From NCBI GenBank assembly GCA_031267575.1, contig JAIRYN010000031.1:26154-90153 (forward strand): a DNA stretch of 64,000 nt, given 5' to 3'. This stretch comes from Synergistaceae bacterium. GTDB lineage: Bacteria > Synergistota > Synergistia > Synergistales > Aminobacteriaceae. Shown in pieces: positions 25,870-34,209 of the stretch. Position numbers and translations under genes: made by a program. The stretch's first letter is position 1. Every line of letters starts with the position of its first letter. The notes beneath the pieces were generated by a model, which ran no database searches, was not told where the DNA came from, and worked only from the letters and a program-made list of their open reading frames with translations.

Positions 25870-28800
25870 CAACGTTTCCACTTTGAGAATAAACGTCGCG
25901 ACCTCGGAATTCGCGTGGAAATTTAGGCTTTCTTTGTAACGGGCCAAGGCTTCCTCGTACTTTTGGGCCTTATAAAGAGCATTGGCTTCCTGCACCAGCG
26001 TGTTGGCTTTTTCCATGTTATCCAAAGTGGTCTCCAATTGATTCGCAAAATCCAGCAATTTTGGGCTCTGGCTGAGTTTGTAGCTTTCTTTATATCTTTG
26101 TAGCGCCTCTCTGTATTTCTTTTGCTTATAGAGCTCGTTACCCTCTTTGAAAAGGGCGTCCGCCTGCACCAGGTCGCGCGTGTCCCCTTGGTCAGAAGAC
26201 GTGTTTTCGTCTGGAGAGGGTTCTTCCGGCAAATCCCCGTTTTCCGACAGGGGCGTCTCCGCCACAACCGGAGCCAACATAAGTTCCAGCTTCCGAATGG
26301 TCTCCTGCAGAGCCTTGTCGTTTGGGGCGTCTGCTTGGGCAAGCCGATAACGTTGCAGGGCCTCAACAGACTGCTTTTGTTTGACGAGAGCGTCACCCTC
26401 CTTGATCAAGGCATCGGCGCGCCTTTTGGCCTCCGCATCCTCGGCCTTTTTCACGTAGGATGCCGCAGTGTCATTGTGGGCGTAGGTCAGGCTTTCTTTG
26501 TATTTCGCCAGAGCCTCGACGTTTTTTTTCTGCTTGATGAGGGCCTCGGCATCTTTGCGCAGTTGAGAGGCCCTTGCCTCGGCTATGCGATCTTCTTCCT
26601 TCTTGATCAGAGCGGCCAGCTCGTCGTCGTACCAGACGCGCAGACTTGCCTTGTATTTCACCAGGGCCTCAGTGGTTTTTTTGTCTTTCATGAGGGCGTC
26701 ACCCTCGCCTCGCAGCCTAGATGCCTCCACCCGCGCGACCCTTTCCCTGTCCGCCCACTCTCGCAGTGTATCCATGTAAGCCGTCAGGTAGGGGTCAGCG
26801 TGAAGCGTCAAGCTGCGGGTGAAATACTCTAGGGCCTCGCTGTAGTGTTTTCTGTCCACCAAGGTGTAGCCTTTTTCTCGAAGGTCGCGAGCTTTTGCGA
26901 TCTGCGCTTTCTCCTCCGCGATCTCTTGGGTCAGGCGCAGGATATCTTTGCTGACCGCGTCGTTTTCCGTCAACAGGAAACTGTCTTGAAAGCGAAGTAA
27001 CGCCTCCACTTTCGAGCCTTGCGCCAAAAGGGCGTCTCCCTCGGCACGCAGGTTTTCCGCCAGAATGACATTCCTGCGCCTGCGGGTCCAGGCCTCCGAC
27101 AGGTCATATCGAATGTCTTTGTTTTTCTCGTTAGACCAGAGTCTTTCGGCCTCTCCGATTTTCGCCTCGGCCTCCTCGACTTGTCCGCCAGCCAGGAGGA
27201 GAGAACTCTCCGACAAAAGGCGAGCGGCCTGCTCCATTTTCCCCACGTCTCCCTTCATTTGGCTCAGGCCGGAAGAGATGTCGGGATCGAGTGGATCCAA
27301 AGAAGATGCCTCCGTCGCCTTATCTATGGCCTGAAGACGCCTGCCCTCGCTCCAAAAATCTTTGGCCTCCGTCCATCTCTCCCATGCTTGGAAGCGCTTG
27401 AAATCCCGGGCGATTTCGCTTTTATCAACAGCTACCAGAAAGTCGATTTGACCGTTGCCCAAAATGATCCCACGAGAATCTTTGACCATGACGTTGACCC
27501 TGCTCATCCCCGGTGAAGGTCTTCGCAGCACCACGCCGCTGTCGAGAGACGCCACCAAAATGGAATCCGGATCTGCGCTCCAGAAGTAAGAAACAGCGCC
27601 TTCCGCCAGAGGGATGACCTCTGCTTGAATTTCCATATCCGTGCCTGTCGAGAACTCGTTGGCTTCCTCCAAGCGCTTCAGAGTCGTATTCCAGAGTTTT
27701 GCTGTCCGGGCTTTCTCGTTGACGGTTAGCCTCACGTAACGGGGTTCCGCCACAAGGGATAAGGTCCGCGTCGCCAATTCCCGCTCTTTTCCCGCTTGCA
27801 ACACGGTCAGCGCGACTGTCACGGGCTGACCGTCCGCCGGGTAAAAACCATAAGCGTGCCCCTGGCCGACAGGCGCGTTATCTTTTACGTTACCCGACAC
27901 CTTCCAACGATAGGTCAACCCCTCGTCCACGGTCCAAGCGCCACCCTCAATCCGAACGGTGGTTCGCTCCCCTAGATAAGGGATAAGAGGGAGAGCTTTC
28001 AGCTCCAGAGGTTGGGGCAACAACGTCTCGATCCAGTTTTTTTCGATGATTTTCTTCTGGACCTCGGTCAGTAGTTTTTCAGCTTCGGGCATCCGTTTGA
28101 GAGTGATAGACGACTGTAATTTTTCCTTCGCCTCTTCGAACTTCGACTCTCTATCCAAGACCACAGCTTCTTTGTAAAGATCGGCGGCCCGTTCTTCCGC
28201 GTCGCGAGTTTCTCGAAGAAGCTCCTGAAGGGTTCGAATCATCTGGGCGACTTCTTCGTTGTGCCAAAGGTTTTCACTTTCGCGAAAAAGGTCTAGTGCC
28301 TTTTCTGGGTGAGACTCCTGCCGCGCCTGAGCCGCCAATTCCGCGGCCCGTGCGATTTTGCTGTTGCGGGCTCCTAGCGTGTTTTCCAAACGTTTGACGG
28401 TCGAGGCGATATCTCCCGCCTCCAGTTCGTCCAGAGGAAGATCCTTGACCGTCAGCCCATTGGCGGAAAGCAAAGCCTCACCCCTTCGCGCGCTTTCTAA
28501 TGCCCCGTCCAGGTTTCCCCCTTTTTCGAGTTTAGTGGCTTGAGCGTAGTGGGCCTGAGCTTCCAGAGCTAGCTTCTTTTTCGTTTCGATGCGCTTGGTA
28601 AGTTCTCCGATCTTTCTCTCGGCGTCTCCAGTTCTGCGGATATCTTGGGCGCGGCGATATTTATTCAATGCCTCCTCCAGGCGTCCACTCTCCTCCAGAA
28701 GCGCACCTTCCTTGAAGGCAAAAGTGGCTTGCGCGACATCGTCGTCGATACGGGCGATATGGGATGTTACGCGCTCAATGGATCGTTCGAAAGAACTATC

Positions 28801-30324
28801 CCGCCATACGTCCAGGGCTTGGTGATATTTACTCAATGCCTCTCTTAAAATTTTAGGATCTCCCTGGTCTTGCAAGCCCCGAGCCTCTAAAACCGACGCT
28901 GCCTCAGACAGCCGCGCGCTCTCGTTTTGCCAGCGAAGCTGGTCCATGATTTTCCCCTGAATCCGCTTCACGTCGGCGGCAATAGTGGGAAGCTCCCATA
29001 TTTCTCTGGACTCAATCATCTTCGTAAGGGCATCATCCAGATTCTCCTGGGCTTCAAGCATCACGCCCACCTCTCGAACCGCTTCCGCGACCTCCTTTTT
29101 ACGCTGTATGGCCTTCTGCAGAGCTTCCACATCGGTTTGAGCGGCGCGAACTTGAGGATTGAAACGAAGGCGCAGGCTTTCTTTGTACTTTTCCAGAGCG
29201 CCTTCCAGATCCCCAGCCTTCTCTAGGCGCTCCGCTTCTTTGACGAGGGTTGCCGCGCTATCCTCCACGGCCTGCGCTTGTTCCAAAAGCGTCTCGATCT
29301 CCGTGATGTTTTTTTCTATGGAGGCATGAGCGTAGAATGCCCGAGCCTGCCGGTATTGCGTCAGGGCTTCCTCTAACTTGCCGTCGCGCCACAGGGACGC
29401 CGCCAGGGATGCCAGCTCTAAAGCGTGAAAATAGTTGTCTCGGACCTGTTTAAACCGTTCGAGTTCGCTGCGCAGCACGTCATCTTTCACGCCCCCGTTC
29501 AACAATTCCTCGGCAGCCTGTCTGGCTTGGACGAAGGCGCTTTCGATCTCTCCCTTTTCACGCAACGCGAGGGCGTTTCTCCAGCGTTCCCAGCCTCGGA
29601 CCAATTGGCGGCTTCGCTCCAGCATCGCGTAGGAGATATCCACGTTGAAACCGTATATCGCCTGTCCCAAAGTTACGTTGTTCCTATCCGACACGATGAC
29701 GGTGACCTCCGCCCGTCCCGGCGTTTCCCGGTAAACGAGACAGTGATTTCCTACTTCCGACGTCAGAATGGTCCCCTCGTTGGAAGTCCACTGGTATCGA
29801 AGTTCTTTCTGTGGAACTGGTTCCAAAACGACATCCAGGGCGACTTTCGATTTAACCATTCTGCCCCGTCTTTCCATCATGGATTTTGTCGCCTCGTCCC
29901 ATAACTGAACCGTCTCCTCTGGAGTCAGATTATTCACGGTAAGCGAATGACGCTGAGGCGTGATGGTGAGGGCGGCAGTTCCCAAGTCACTTCCTCCGAG
30001 CCTGTCCCAAAAGCTGGCGGAAAGTGTCGCTGGTTCCACTCCCATCTCGTAGGTCACGGTATTACTACTTTCCACTCGGAAATCGCTCACTCCTCCCTGC
30101 CACTCCCAGCGAATGCCATATTGCGTTTCGTCGAATTTTCCCCCAGGAGAAAAATTCGACGAAAAATTCTCGGTGCGTATCCTCACCGTTTCGCCAGGAT
30201 AGGGCATATCCGGAGACGCCACCAGAGAAAAACGCAACGGTTCGAAGTCGGGGGAGGCGGCGATAACAACTGAAGCGCGCAAAAACAAAAAAAGCGCAAG
30301 GCAACATACAATGATTTTTTTCAT
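25861..30324 (-). CDS. Giant periplasmic TPR-like repeat protein
   Basis: A 1487-residue exported protein. Signal peptide KKIIVCCLALFLFLRASVVIAA at the N-terminus. Two beta-rich, Ig/PKD-like regions (about residues 20-230 and 770-960, with IRWEWQGG, LRYQWTSNEG, LTYRWKVSGN, VSYFWSAD) each precede long helical arrays. The helices contain at least eleven TPR-like units with the core EALxKYKESL (for example EALVKYKASLRVW, EALAKYKESLTYA, EALQRYKESYKLS, EALARYKESLNFH). Start at 30324 follows AAGGAA; the frame from 30357 adds 11 residues. A shorter paralogue lies just upstream. Probably a large envelope scaffold; function unknown. Confidence 0.85.
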   Translation of the reverse strand: MKKIIVCCLALFLFLRASVVIAASPDFEPLRFSLVASPDMPYPGETVRIRTENFSSNFSPGGKFDETQYGIRWEWQGGVSDFRVESSNTVTYEMGVEPATLSASFWDRLGGSDLGTAALTITPQRHSLTVNNLTPEETVQLWDEATKSMMERRGRMVKSKVALDVVLEPVPQKELRYQWTSNEGTILTSEVGNHCLVYRETPGRAEVTVIVSDRNNVTLGQAIYGFNVDISYAMLERSRQLVRGWERWRNALALREKGEIESAFVQARQAAEELLNGGVKDDVLRSELERFKQVRDNYFHALELASLAASLWRDGKLEEALTQYRQARAFYAHASIEKNITEIETLLEQAQAVEDSAATLVKEAERLEKAGDLEGALEKYKESLRLRFNPQVRAAQTDVEALQKAIQRKKEVAEAVREVGVMLEAQENLDDALTKMIESREIWELPTIAADVKRIQGKIMDQLRWQNESARLSEAASVLEARGLQDQGDPKILREALSKYHQALDVWRDSSFERSIERVTSHIARIDDDVAQATFAFKEGALLEESGRLEEALNKYRRAQDIRRTGDAERKIGELTKRIETKKKLALEAQAHYAQATKLEKGGNLDGALESARRGEALLSANGLTVKDLPLDELEAGDIASTVKRLENTLGARNSKIARAAELAAQARQESHPEKALDLFRESENLWHNEEVAQMIRTLQELLRETRDAEERAADLYKEAVVLDRESKFEEAKEKLQSSITLKRMPEAEKLLTEVQKKIIEKNWIETLLPQPLELKALPLIPYLGERTTVRIEGGAWTVDEGLTYRWKVSGNVKDNAPVGQGHAYGFYPADGQPVTVALTVLQAGKERELATRTLSLVAEPRYVRLTVNEKARTAKLWNTTLKRLEEANEFSTGTDMEIQAEVIPLAEGAVSYFWSADPDSILVASLDSGVVLRRPSPGMSRVNVMVKDSRGIILGNGQIDFLVAVDKSEIARDFKRFQAWERWTEAKDFWSEGRRLQAIDKATEASSLDPLDPDISSGLSQMKGDVGKMEQAARLLSESSLLLAGGQVEEAEAKIGEAERLWSNEKNKDIRYDLSEAWTRRRRNVILAENLRAEGDALLAQGSKVEALLRFQDSFLLTENDAVSKDILRLTQEIAEEKAQIAKARDLREKGYTLVDRKHYSEALEYFTRSLTLHADPYLTAYMDTLREWADRERVARVEASRLRGEGDALMKDKKTTEALVKYKASLRVWYDDELAALIKKEEDRIAEARASQLRKDAEALIKQKKNVEALAKYKESLTYAHNDTAASYVKKAEDAEAKRRADALIKEGDALVKQKQSVEALQRYRLAQADAPNDKALQETIRKLELMLAPVVAETPLSENGDLPEEPSPDENTSSDQGDTRDLVQADALFKEGNELYKQKKYREALQRYKESYKLSQSPKLLDFANQLETTLDNMEKANTLVQEANALYKAQKYEEALARYKESLNFHANSEVATFILKVETLLK

Positions 30325-30408
30325 GACTTTCGGATTCCTTTCAGACACAATACACAACCGGCCGAAATCCCATTGCCGCTCAGGAGAATGTCTTCAACGG
30401 ATTTCGCT

Positions 30409-32292
30409 TCACAAGTCGGCGTTTAACATATTGGTTTCTATGAGTTTCGTAAAACTTTCCACCTCGGGGTTGAAATGGATGACGAGGCTTTCTTTGTACT
30501 TTTCCAGCGCCTCGAAATAGTTGCCTTCGTTGTAGAGATTGTTGGCCTCCTTAATCAGAACGTTGGCCTGTAGAACGGATTCGTACTCTTTGAGCGAGGT
30601 TTCGACGATGCTGATCCAATCTGCTAGTCTCTGGTTTTGGGAAATGGTGTAGCTCTTGTGGTAAACGTCTAAGGACTCCCGATATTTGCCTTTTTTATAG
30701 AGGGTATGTCCCTCCTGCAAGAGGCGCGTGGCGTCAGTCTGGGTTCCTATGCCAAAGTCCTCCGCGGACCGCACCGCCTGTAAAGGCACATCCGTGACGG
30801 TCTTCTCCAGGAGCGCGATACGATTTTCCAAGTTGGGATCTGGCCACAAAGCTTGACTTTCCCTGTAGCGCAACAACGCTTTAGCGTTGTTGTCCTTTTT
30901 TTCCAAGTCAGAGGCTTCTTTACGCAACACCGCTGCGCGATTCCTGCGTTCTTTGATGGTTTCGCCCAGTTCGGCGGTGTGAGCCTCCAGCTCCGAGTTG
31001 CTCTCCAGTTTCAGGCTTTCCCTGTATTTTGCCAATGCCTCCAACAGTTGCCCGGACGTCTCCAAATCGCGCCCTTCATTCGCGAAAGCATTGGCCTGAG
31101 CGATGGATGCCAGGCGTTTTTCGATGCGTTCGGCCCGTTGCGACACGGCTTCGTTGCTTTGCAGAATCAAAGTGTCCTTATAGTATTTCAGGGCGTCTTC
31201 AAAAAAACCTTCTTGGTCATAAGCCGCCGCCGTGTCCTTCAACCACTCCGCTTGCTGATGGACGAGGCGTGCTTTGTCCACCTCCGCCTCCAGATACTTG
31301 ATGATGGTCTCCGTTTCCGCCAAGGCCCACGCGGCGTAAGCGCGTCGATAGATTTTCAAAGCCTCCACGAGTTTCTGTTCGTTTTGCAGGGCGACGGCAT
31401 CCGCGGTGAGTTTACGGGATCTCTTCACGCGGGCGTAGTTGCCGCTCATCATTTTGAGTCCTTCCGCGATTTCAAGGGTTTTCGGGTCTTTATCCGCGGC
31501 CTCCACGGCGTTTTTCATGGCTTCGTCGAAGTTCTTCGCGTCCCACAGGCTCAAGGCTTCAAGCCATTGGTTCCACGCGTTTTTCTGTTGGATCGATTCC
31601 TCGACCCTTGTCCGAGAAATAGGAACGCTGACGTTTTTACTTCCGCGCCCCAAGACAATGCCTTTGGCATCCGCCACCACCACCGAAAGCTCTGCGTCTC
31701 CAATCTCATTGCGGGCGATTGTGACCTGACGCTCGTTTTCTCCACTGCGTATAGAGGTAGCGGCGTCCGTGCTCCACCGAGTCCGGATCTCCTTCGCGTA
31801 ATCGGGAACAAGCCGCAAATCGAACATCACGGGTTCTCCCGCGATCAGGCCATCGGCGCCCACCTCTTTTTTTGAGTTGGCATCCCACAGCATAAAAGGA
31901 GCCGGTTCGATCATGAGAATATCCACAACAAATTCCTTCGGAGTCAAAGACACATCCGCCGACGTCAAGACCCGCCCCTCGGTGTCCAGTGCCGTAACGG
32001 AGGCGAAGATCGGCTCCGTGTCGAAGGGCGTGAAACGACATTCCAACCCTCCCTTGCAAAGAAGAATAGGTTTTACGTTGCCCTCGAAAGACCACTCAAA
32101 TATAGCGTTCGACGCTTTAGTCGCATTTCCGCTCAACGAGAGCACCACCTCGCAACCGATGTAGGCTTCTTCCTTTTGCTCTATACGAAACGTCTCCGCT
32201 CCCTCCGCCGAAACGTCCATCGCAAAGAAGAAGGCCGTTGCGCACACAATGCTCAACAACGACGCGCTTTTGAACCCTTGTTCGTACTTCAA
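30409..32292 (-). CDS. Periplasmic TPR-like repeat protein, paralogue of the next gene
   Basis: A 627-residue protein with a signal peptide (SASLLSIVCATAFFFAMDVSA), two short beta-rich domains (IFEWSFEGN, IRTRWSTDAATS), a linker with NAWNQWLEALSLW matching GWERWRNALALR in the larger protein, and about eight TPR-like units. Its last unit, EALEKYKESLVIHFNPEV, is nearly the same as the end of the larger protein, so they are tandem paralogues. GGAGGA lies 6 bp before a TTG at 32292, so I choose TTG; the GTG at 32307 overlaps that ribosome site. Role unknown. Confidence 0.83.
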   Translation of the reverse strand: MKYEQGFKSASLLSIVCATAFFFAMDVSAEGAETFRIEQKEEAYIGCEVVLSLSGNATKASNAIFEWSFEGNVKPILLCKGGLECRFTPFDTEPIFASVTALDTEGRVLTSADVSLTPKEFVVDILMIEPAPFMLWDANSKKEVGADGLIAGEPVMFDLRLVPDYAKEIRTRWSTDAATSIRSGENERQVTIARNEIGDAELSVVVADAKGIVLGRGSKNVSVPISRTRVEESIQQKNAWNQWLEALSLWDAKNFDEAMKNAVEAADKDPKTLEIAEGLKMMSGNYARVKRSRKLTADAVALQNEQKLVEALKIYRRAYAAWALAETETIIKYLEAEVDKARLVHQQAEWLKDTAAAYDQEGFFEDALKYYKDTLILQSNEAVSQRAERIEKRLASIAQANAFANEGRDLETSGQLLEALAKYRESLKLESNSELEAHTAELGETIKERRNRAAVLRKEASDLEKKDNNAKALLRYRESQALWPDPNLENRIALLEKTVTDVPLQAVRSAEDFGIGTQTDATRLLQEGHTLYKKGKYRESLDVYHKSYTISQNQRLADWISIVETSLKEYESVLQANVLIKEANNLYNEGNYFEALEKYKESLVIHFNPEVESFTKLIETNMLNADL

Positions 32293-32421
32293 AGCGATTC
32301 CTCCCACCTCAGTCGATTGACTTGAGACTATTCCGTAGAAGATTTTACGCTATTTCGGAAAGAAAATCCATTTCGTGTCAAAGGGTCTCGGCGTACAAAA
32401 GATGGTGTTCCAGAGAAGAGA

Positions 32422-32430
32422 TGGTATACT
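32422..32430 (+). promoter_or_regulatory. Possible extended -10 promoter of the dipeptidase operon
   Basis: TGGTATACT (TGn plus TATACT) about 65 bp before the GTG start; no good -35. Confidence 0.35.
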
Positions 32431-32491
32431 TACATAATTATCTCAGAATTTGTTTTGAAAGTTTCGACTTGCGTAAGGATGTGGTGTACTC

Positions 32492-33526
32492 GTGCGACCC
32501 ATTATTGTCGATGCCCATTACGATCTTCTATGCGATGTCTTCCGCCTGAGAAAAAAAGGGGAGCGAAAGGTCATTGAGCGTTTCTATCTGGAAGACCTGA
32601 AAACCTCTGGGGTCAACGTGGTGATATGCTCGCTCTTCGTTCACGACCAATACCTGCCGGAGATGGCTTTGAGGCACGCTCTGGACCAAATCGGGATGTT
32701 CCACCGCGAAATGGAGGAATCCGAGGGACTTTTCGCCCTGTGTCGTAACGCCGCAGAAGTCAGAAAAACGGTGGAAGAAGGACGGGCGGCGTTCCTGCTT
32801 TCCTTTGAAGGAGTTGAGCCCCTGGGGAACGACCTCCTTTTACTGAGACCTTTCTACGAGCTAGGTGTGCGCTTTGTGGGTTTGACTTGGAGCCGACGTA
32901 ACTACGCGGCGGACGGCTGTCATTTCTGGCCTATTCCCGAGGGGACACCAGGGGGACTCACGGCTTTCGGGGTGCAATTGTTGAAAGAAGCGGAACAATT
33001 GGGAATGGTATTGGACGTCAGCCACTTGAACGACGCGGGATTCGCGGACGTTCTCGCGCTCTCTCAAAAGCCCTTCATCGCCTCCCACTCCAATTGCCGA
33101 TCCCTCGCCAACGTCACGCGGAACCTCACCGACCCTCAGATCAAAGAATTGGCTTTCCGAGGCGGCGTCATGGGCCTCAACAATATGATCCATTTTGTTT
33201 ATCCCAGCGAAGATTTCGACGAAAGAATATTCTACGCCAAGGAATCGGAACCGCCGCTAGCGCATATTCCAGAGGGCAAACCGCTTTACGAAGGGTTTTT
33301 CGACCATATCCACCATGTGGTTGACCTGGTGGGGCCTGATCACATCGGGTTTGGTTTTGACCTGTGCGAGTTCGATAGACCGGAGGAGAAGCGGAACATG
33401 AGCGTCTTCCCCTCTTATAGGCACGTAGCCCCTTTTATTGAGCGCCTCGACCAAGAGTTTCCGAAAAACGTGGTGGAGAAAATCTGTGGCGGCAATTGGA
33501 TGAGAATCCTTGAGACCCTACACTAA
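32492..33526 (+). CDS. Membrane dipeptidase (M19, renal dipeptidase family)
   Basis: A 344-residue zinc dipeptidase/amidohydrolase. Metal ligands visible: VDAHYDLL (His9, Asp11), the bridging Glu in LSFEGVEPL, then LDVSHLND and IASHSNCRSL. GFGFDLCEF near the end carries the last conserved Asp. No signal peptide. Start is GTG 32492. It may hydrolyse dipeptides, including D-residue substrates in some members. The DUF1850 gene overlaps its 3' end. Confidence 0.92.
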   Translation: MRPIIVDAHYDLLCDVFRLRKKGERKVIERFYLEDLKTSGVNVVICSLFVHDQYLPEMALRHALDQIGMFHREMEESEGLFALCRNAAEVRKTVEEGRAAFLLSFEGVEPLGNDLLLLRPFYELGVRFVGLTWSRRNYAADGCHFWPIPEGTPGGLTAFGVQLLKEAEQLGMVLDVSHLNDAGFADVLALSQKPFIASHSNCRSLANVTRNLTDPQIKELAFRGGVMGLNNMIHFVYPSEDFDERIFYAKESEPPLAHIPEGKPLYEGFFDHIHHVVDLVGPDHIGFGFDLCEFDRPEEKRNMSVFPSYRHVAPFIERLDQEFPKNVVEKICGGNWMRILETLH

Positions 33527-33974
33527 AATTGTCTATGTCGCTATGCTGTTTCTAGCAGTGGCGTTTATTCTCTCTATTCCTGTTCGGCGCGTCGAATTGC
33601 GCGACAGGGCGGGAACGACGGTGTTGTCTTTTCCTCTTTATTTGGGGGAAACCTTTTCTATGGAGTACATTCACTCCGTGCAACTGTGTCCTGTGGTGGA
33701 CGAATACTACGTCGTGGGAGATGCTTTGTGGCTCTGGGAAGAACGGACTCAATCCACCAACGCAGGCCTCCCGACGGAAGCTCCACATCTGGGGAGGTTC
33801 ATTTACGATCCCCCTTGGTATCGGTACATAGGGAGACGGCGGCCTTTTAACGATATTCGCCTGAGAGTTGGTGACGTCCGAGTGGGACGCAACGTTCTGA
33901 CTTTGCCGACAGGTCGGCGTGTGGAGCTTTTCGAGCATTTTGCGGGGGCGCTTTTAACGCTGTGTTTACGATGA
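33510..33974 (+). CDS. DUF1850 domain protein
   Basis: A 154-residue protein with an N-terminal signal/anchor helix (MLFLAVAFILSIPV) and the DUF1850 core (LGETFSMEYIHSVQLCPVVDEYYV). DUF1850 proteins are usually encoded with TAXI-type TRAP transporters, and the fused TRAP permease is next downstream. The apparent start is TTG at 33510, overlapping the dipeptidase end; ATG 33543 is possible. Role is unknown but linked to the transporter. Confidence 0.75.
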   Translation: MRPYTKIVYVAMLFLAVAFILSIPVRRVELRDRAGTTVLSFPLYLGETFSMEYIHSVQLCPVVDEYYVVGDALWLWEERTQSTNAGLPTEAPHLGRFIYDPPWYRYIGRRRPFNDIRLRVGDVRVGRNVLTLPTGRRVELFEHFAGALLTLCLR

Positions 33975-34011
33975 TTTAGGGAGGTGGGCCGATGAAGGCG
34001 GAATTGACGAT

Positions 34012-34209
34012 ATGAGTCTAGAGTCTGGTAGACGGTTCATACGCGTTCTAATAGCTACTGACGTTGAAGCCGAAAACCAAGACCGTGCAGTGGCTGTTGA
34101 CCTGGGCATCCGAACGTTTGCGTGTGGAGACCGTGTGTCTATACTATTTGTGTCTCTACTACTGTGGAAAATATTGCTGAAAGGATCGGTACAAACATGG
34201 CTCAGGTAA
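34012..34209 (+). pseudogene. Probable TnpB relic (RuvC-I segment)
   Basis: The frame reads NQDRAVAVDLGIRTFACGDR, which resembles the RuvC-I motif of TnpB proteins (xALDxGxRTF), including its catalytic Asp, and then runs into unrelated hydrophobic sequence. It occupies the gap between DUF1850 and the TRAP permease and overlaps the permease start. No other TnpB domain or element end is seen here. The call rests on one motif. Confidence 0.4.
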
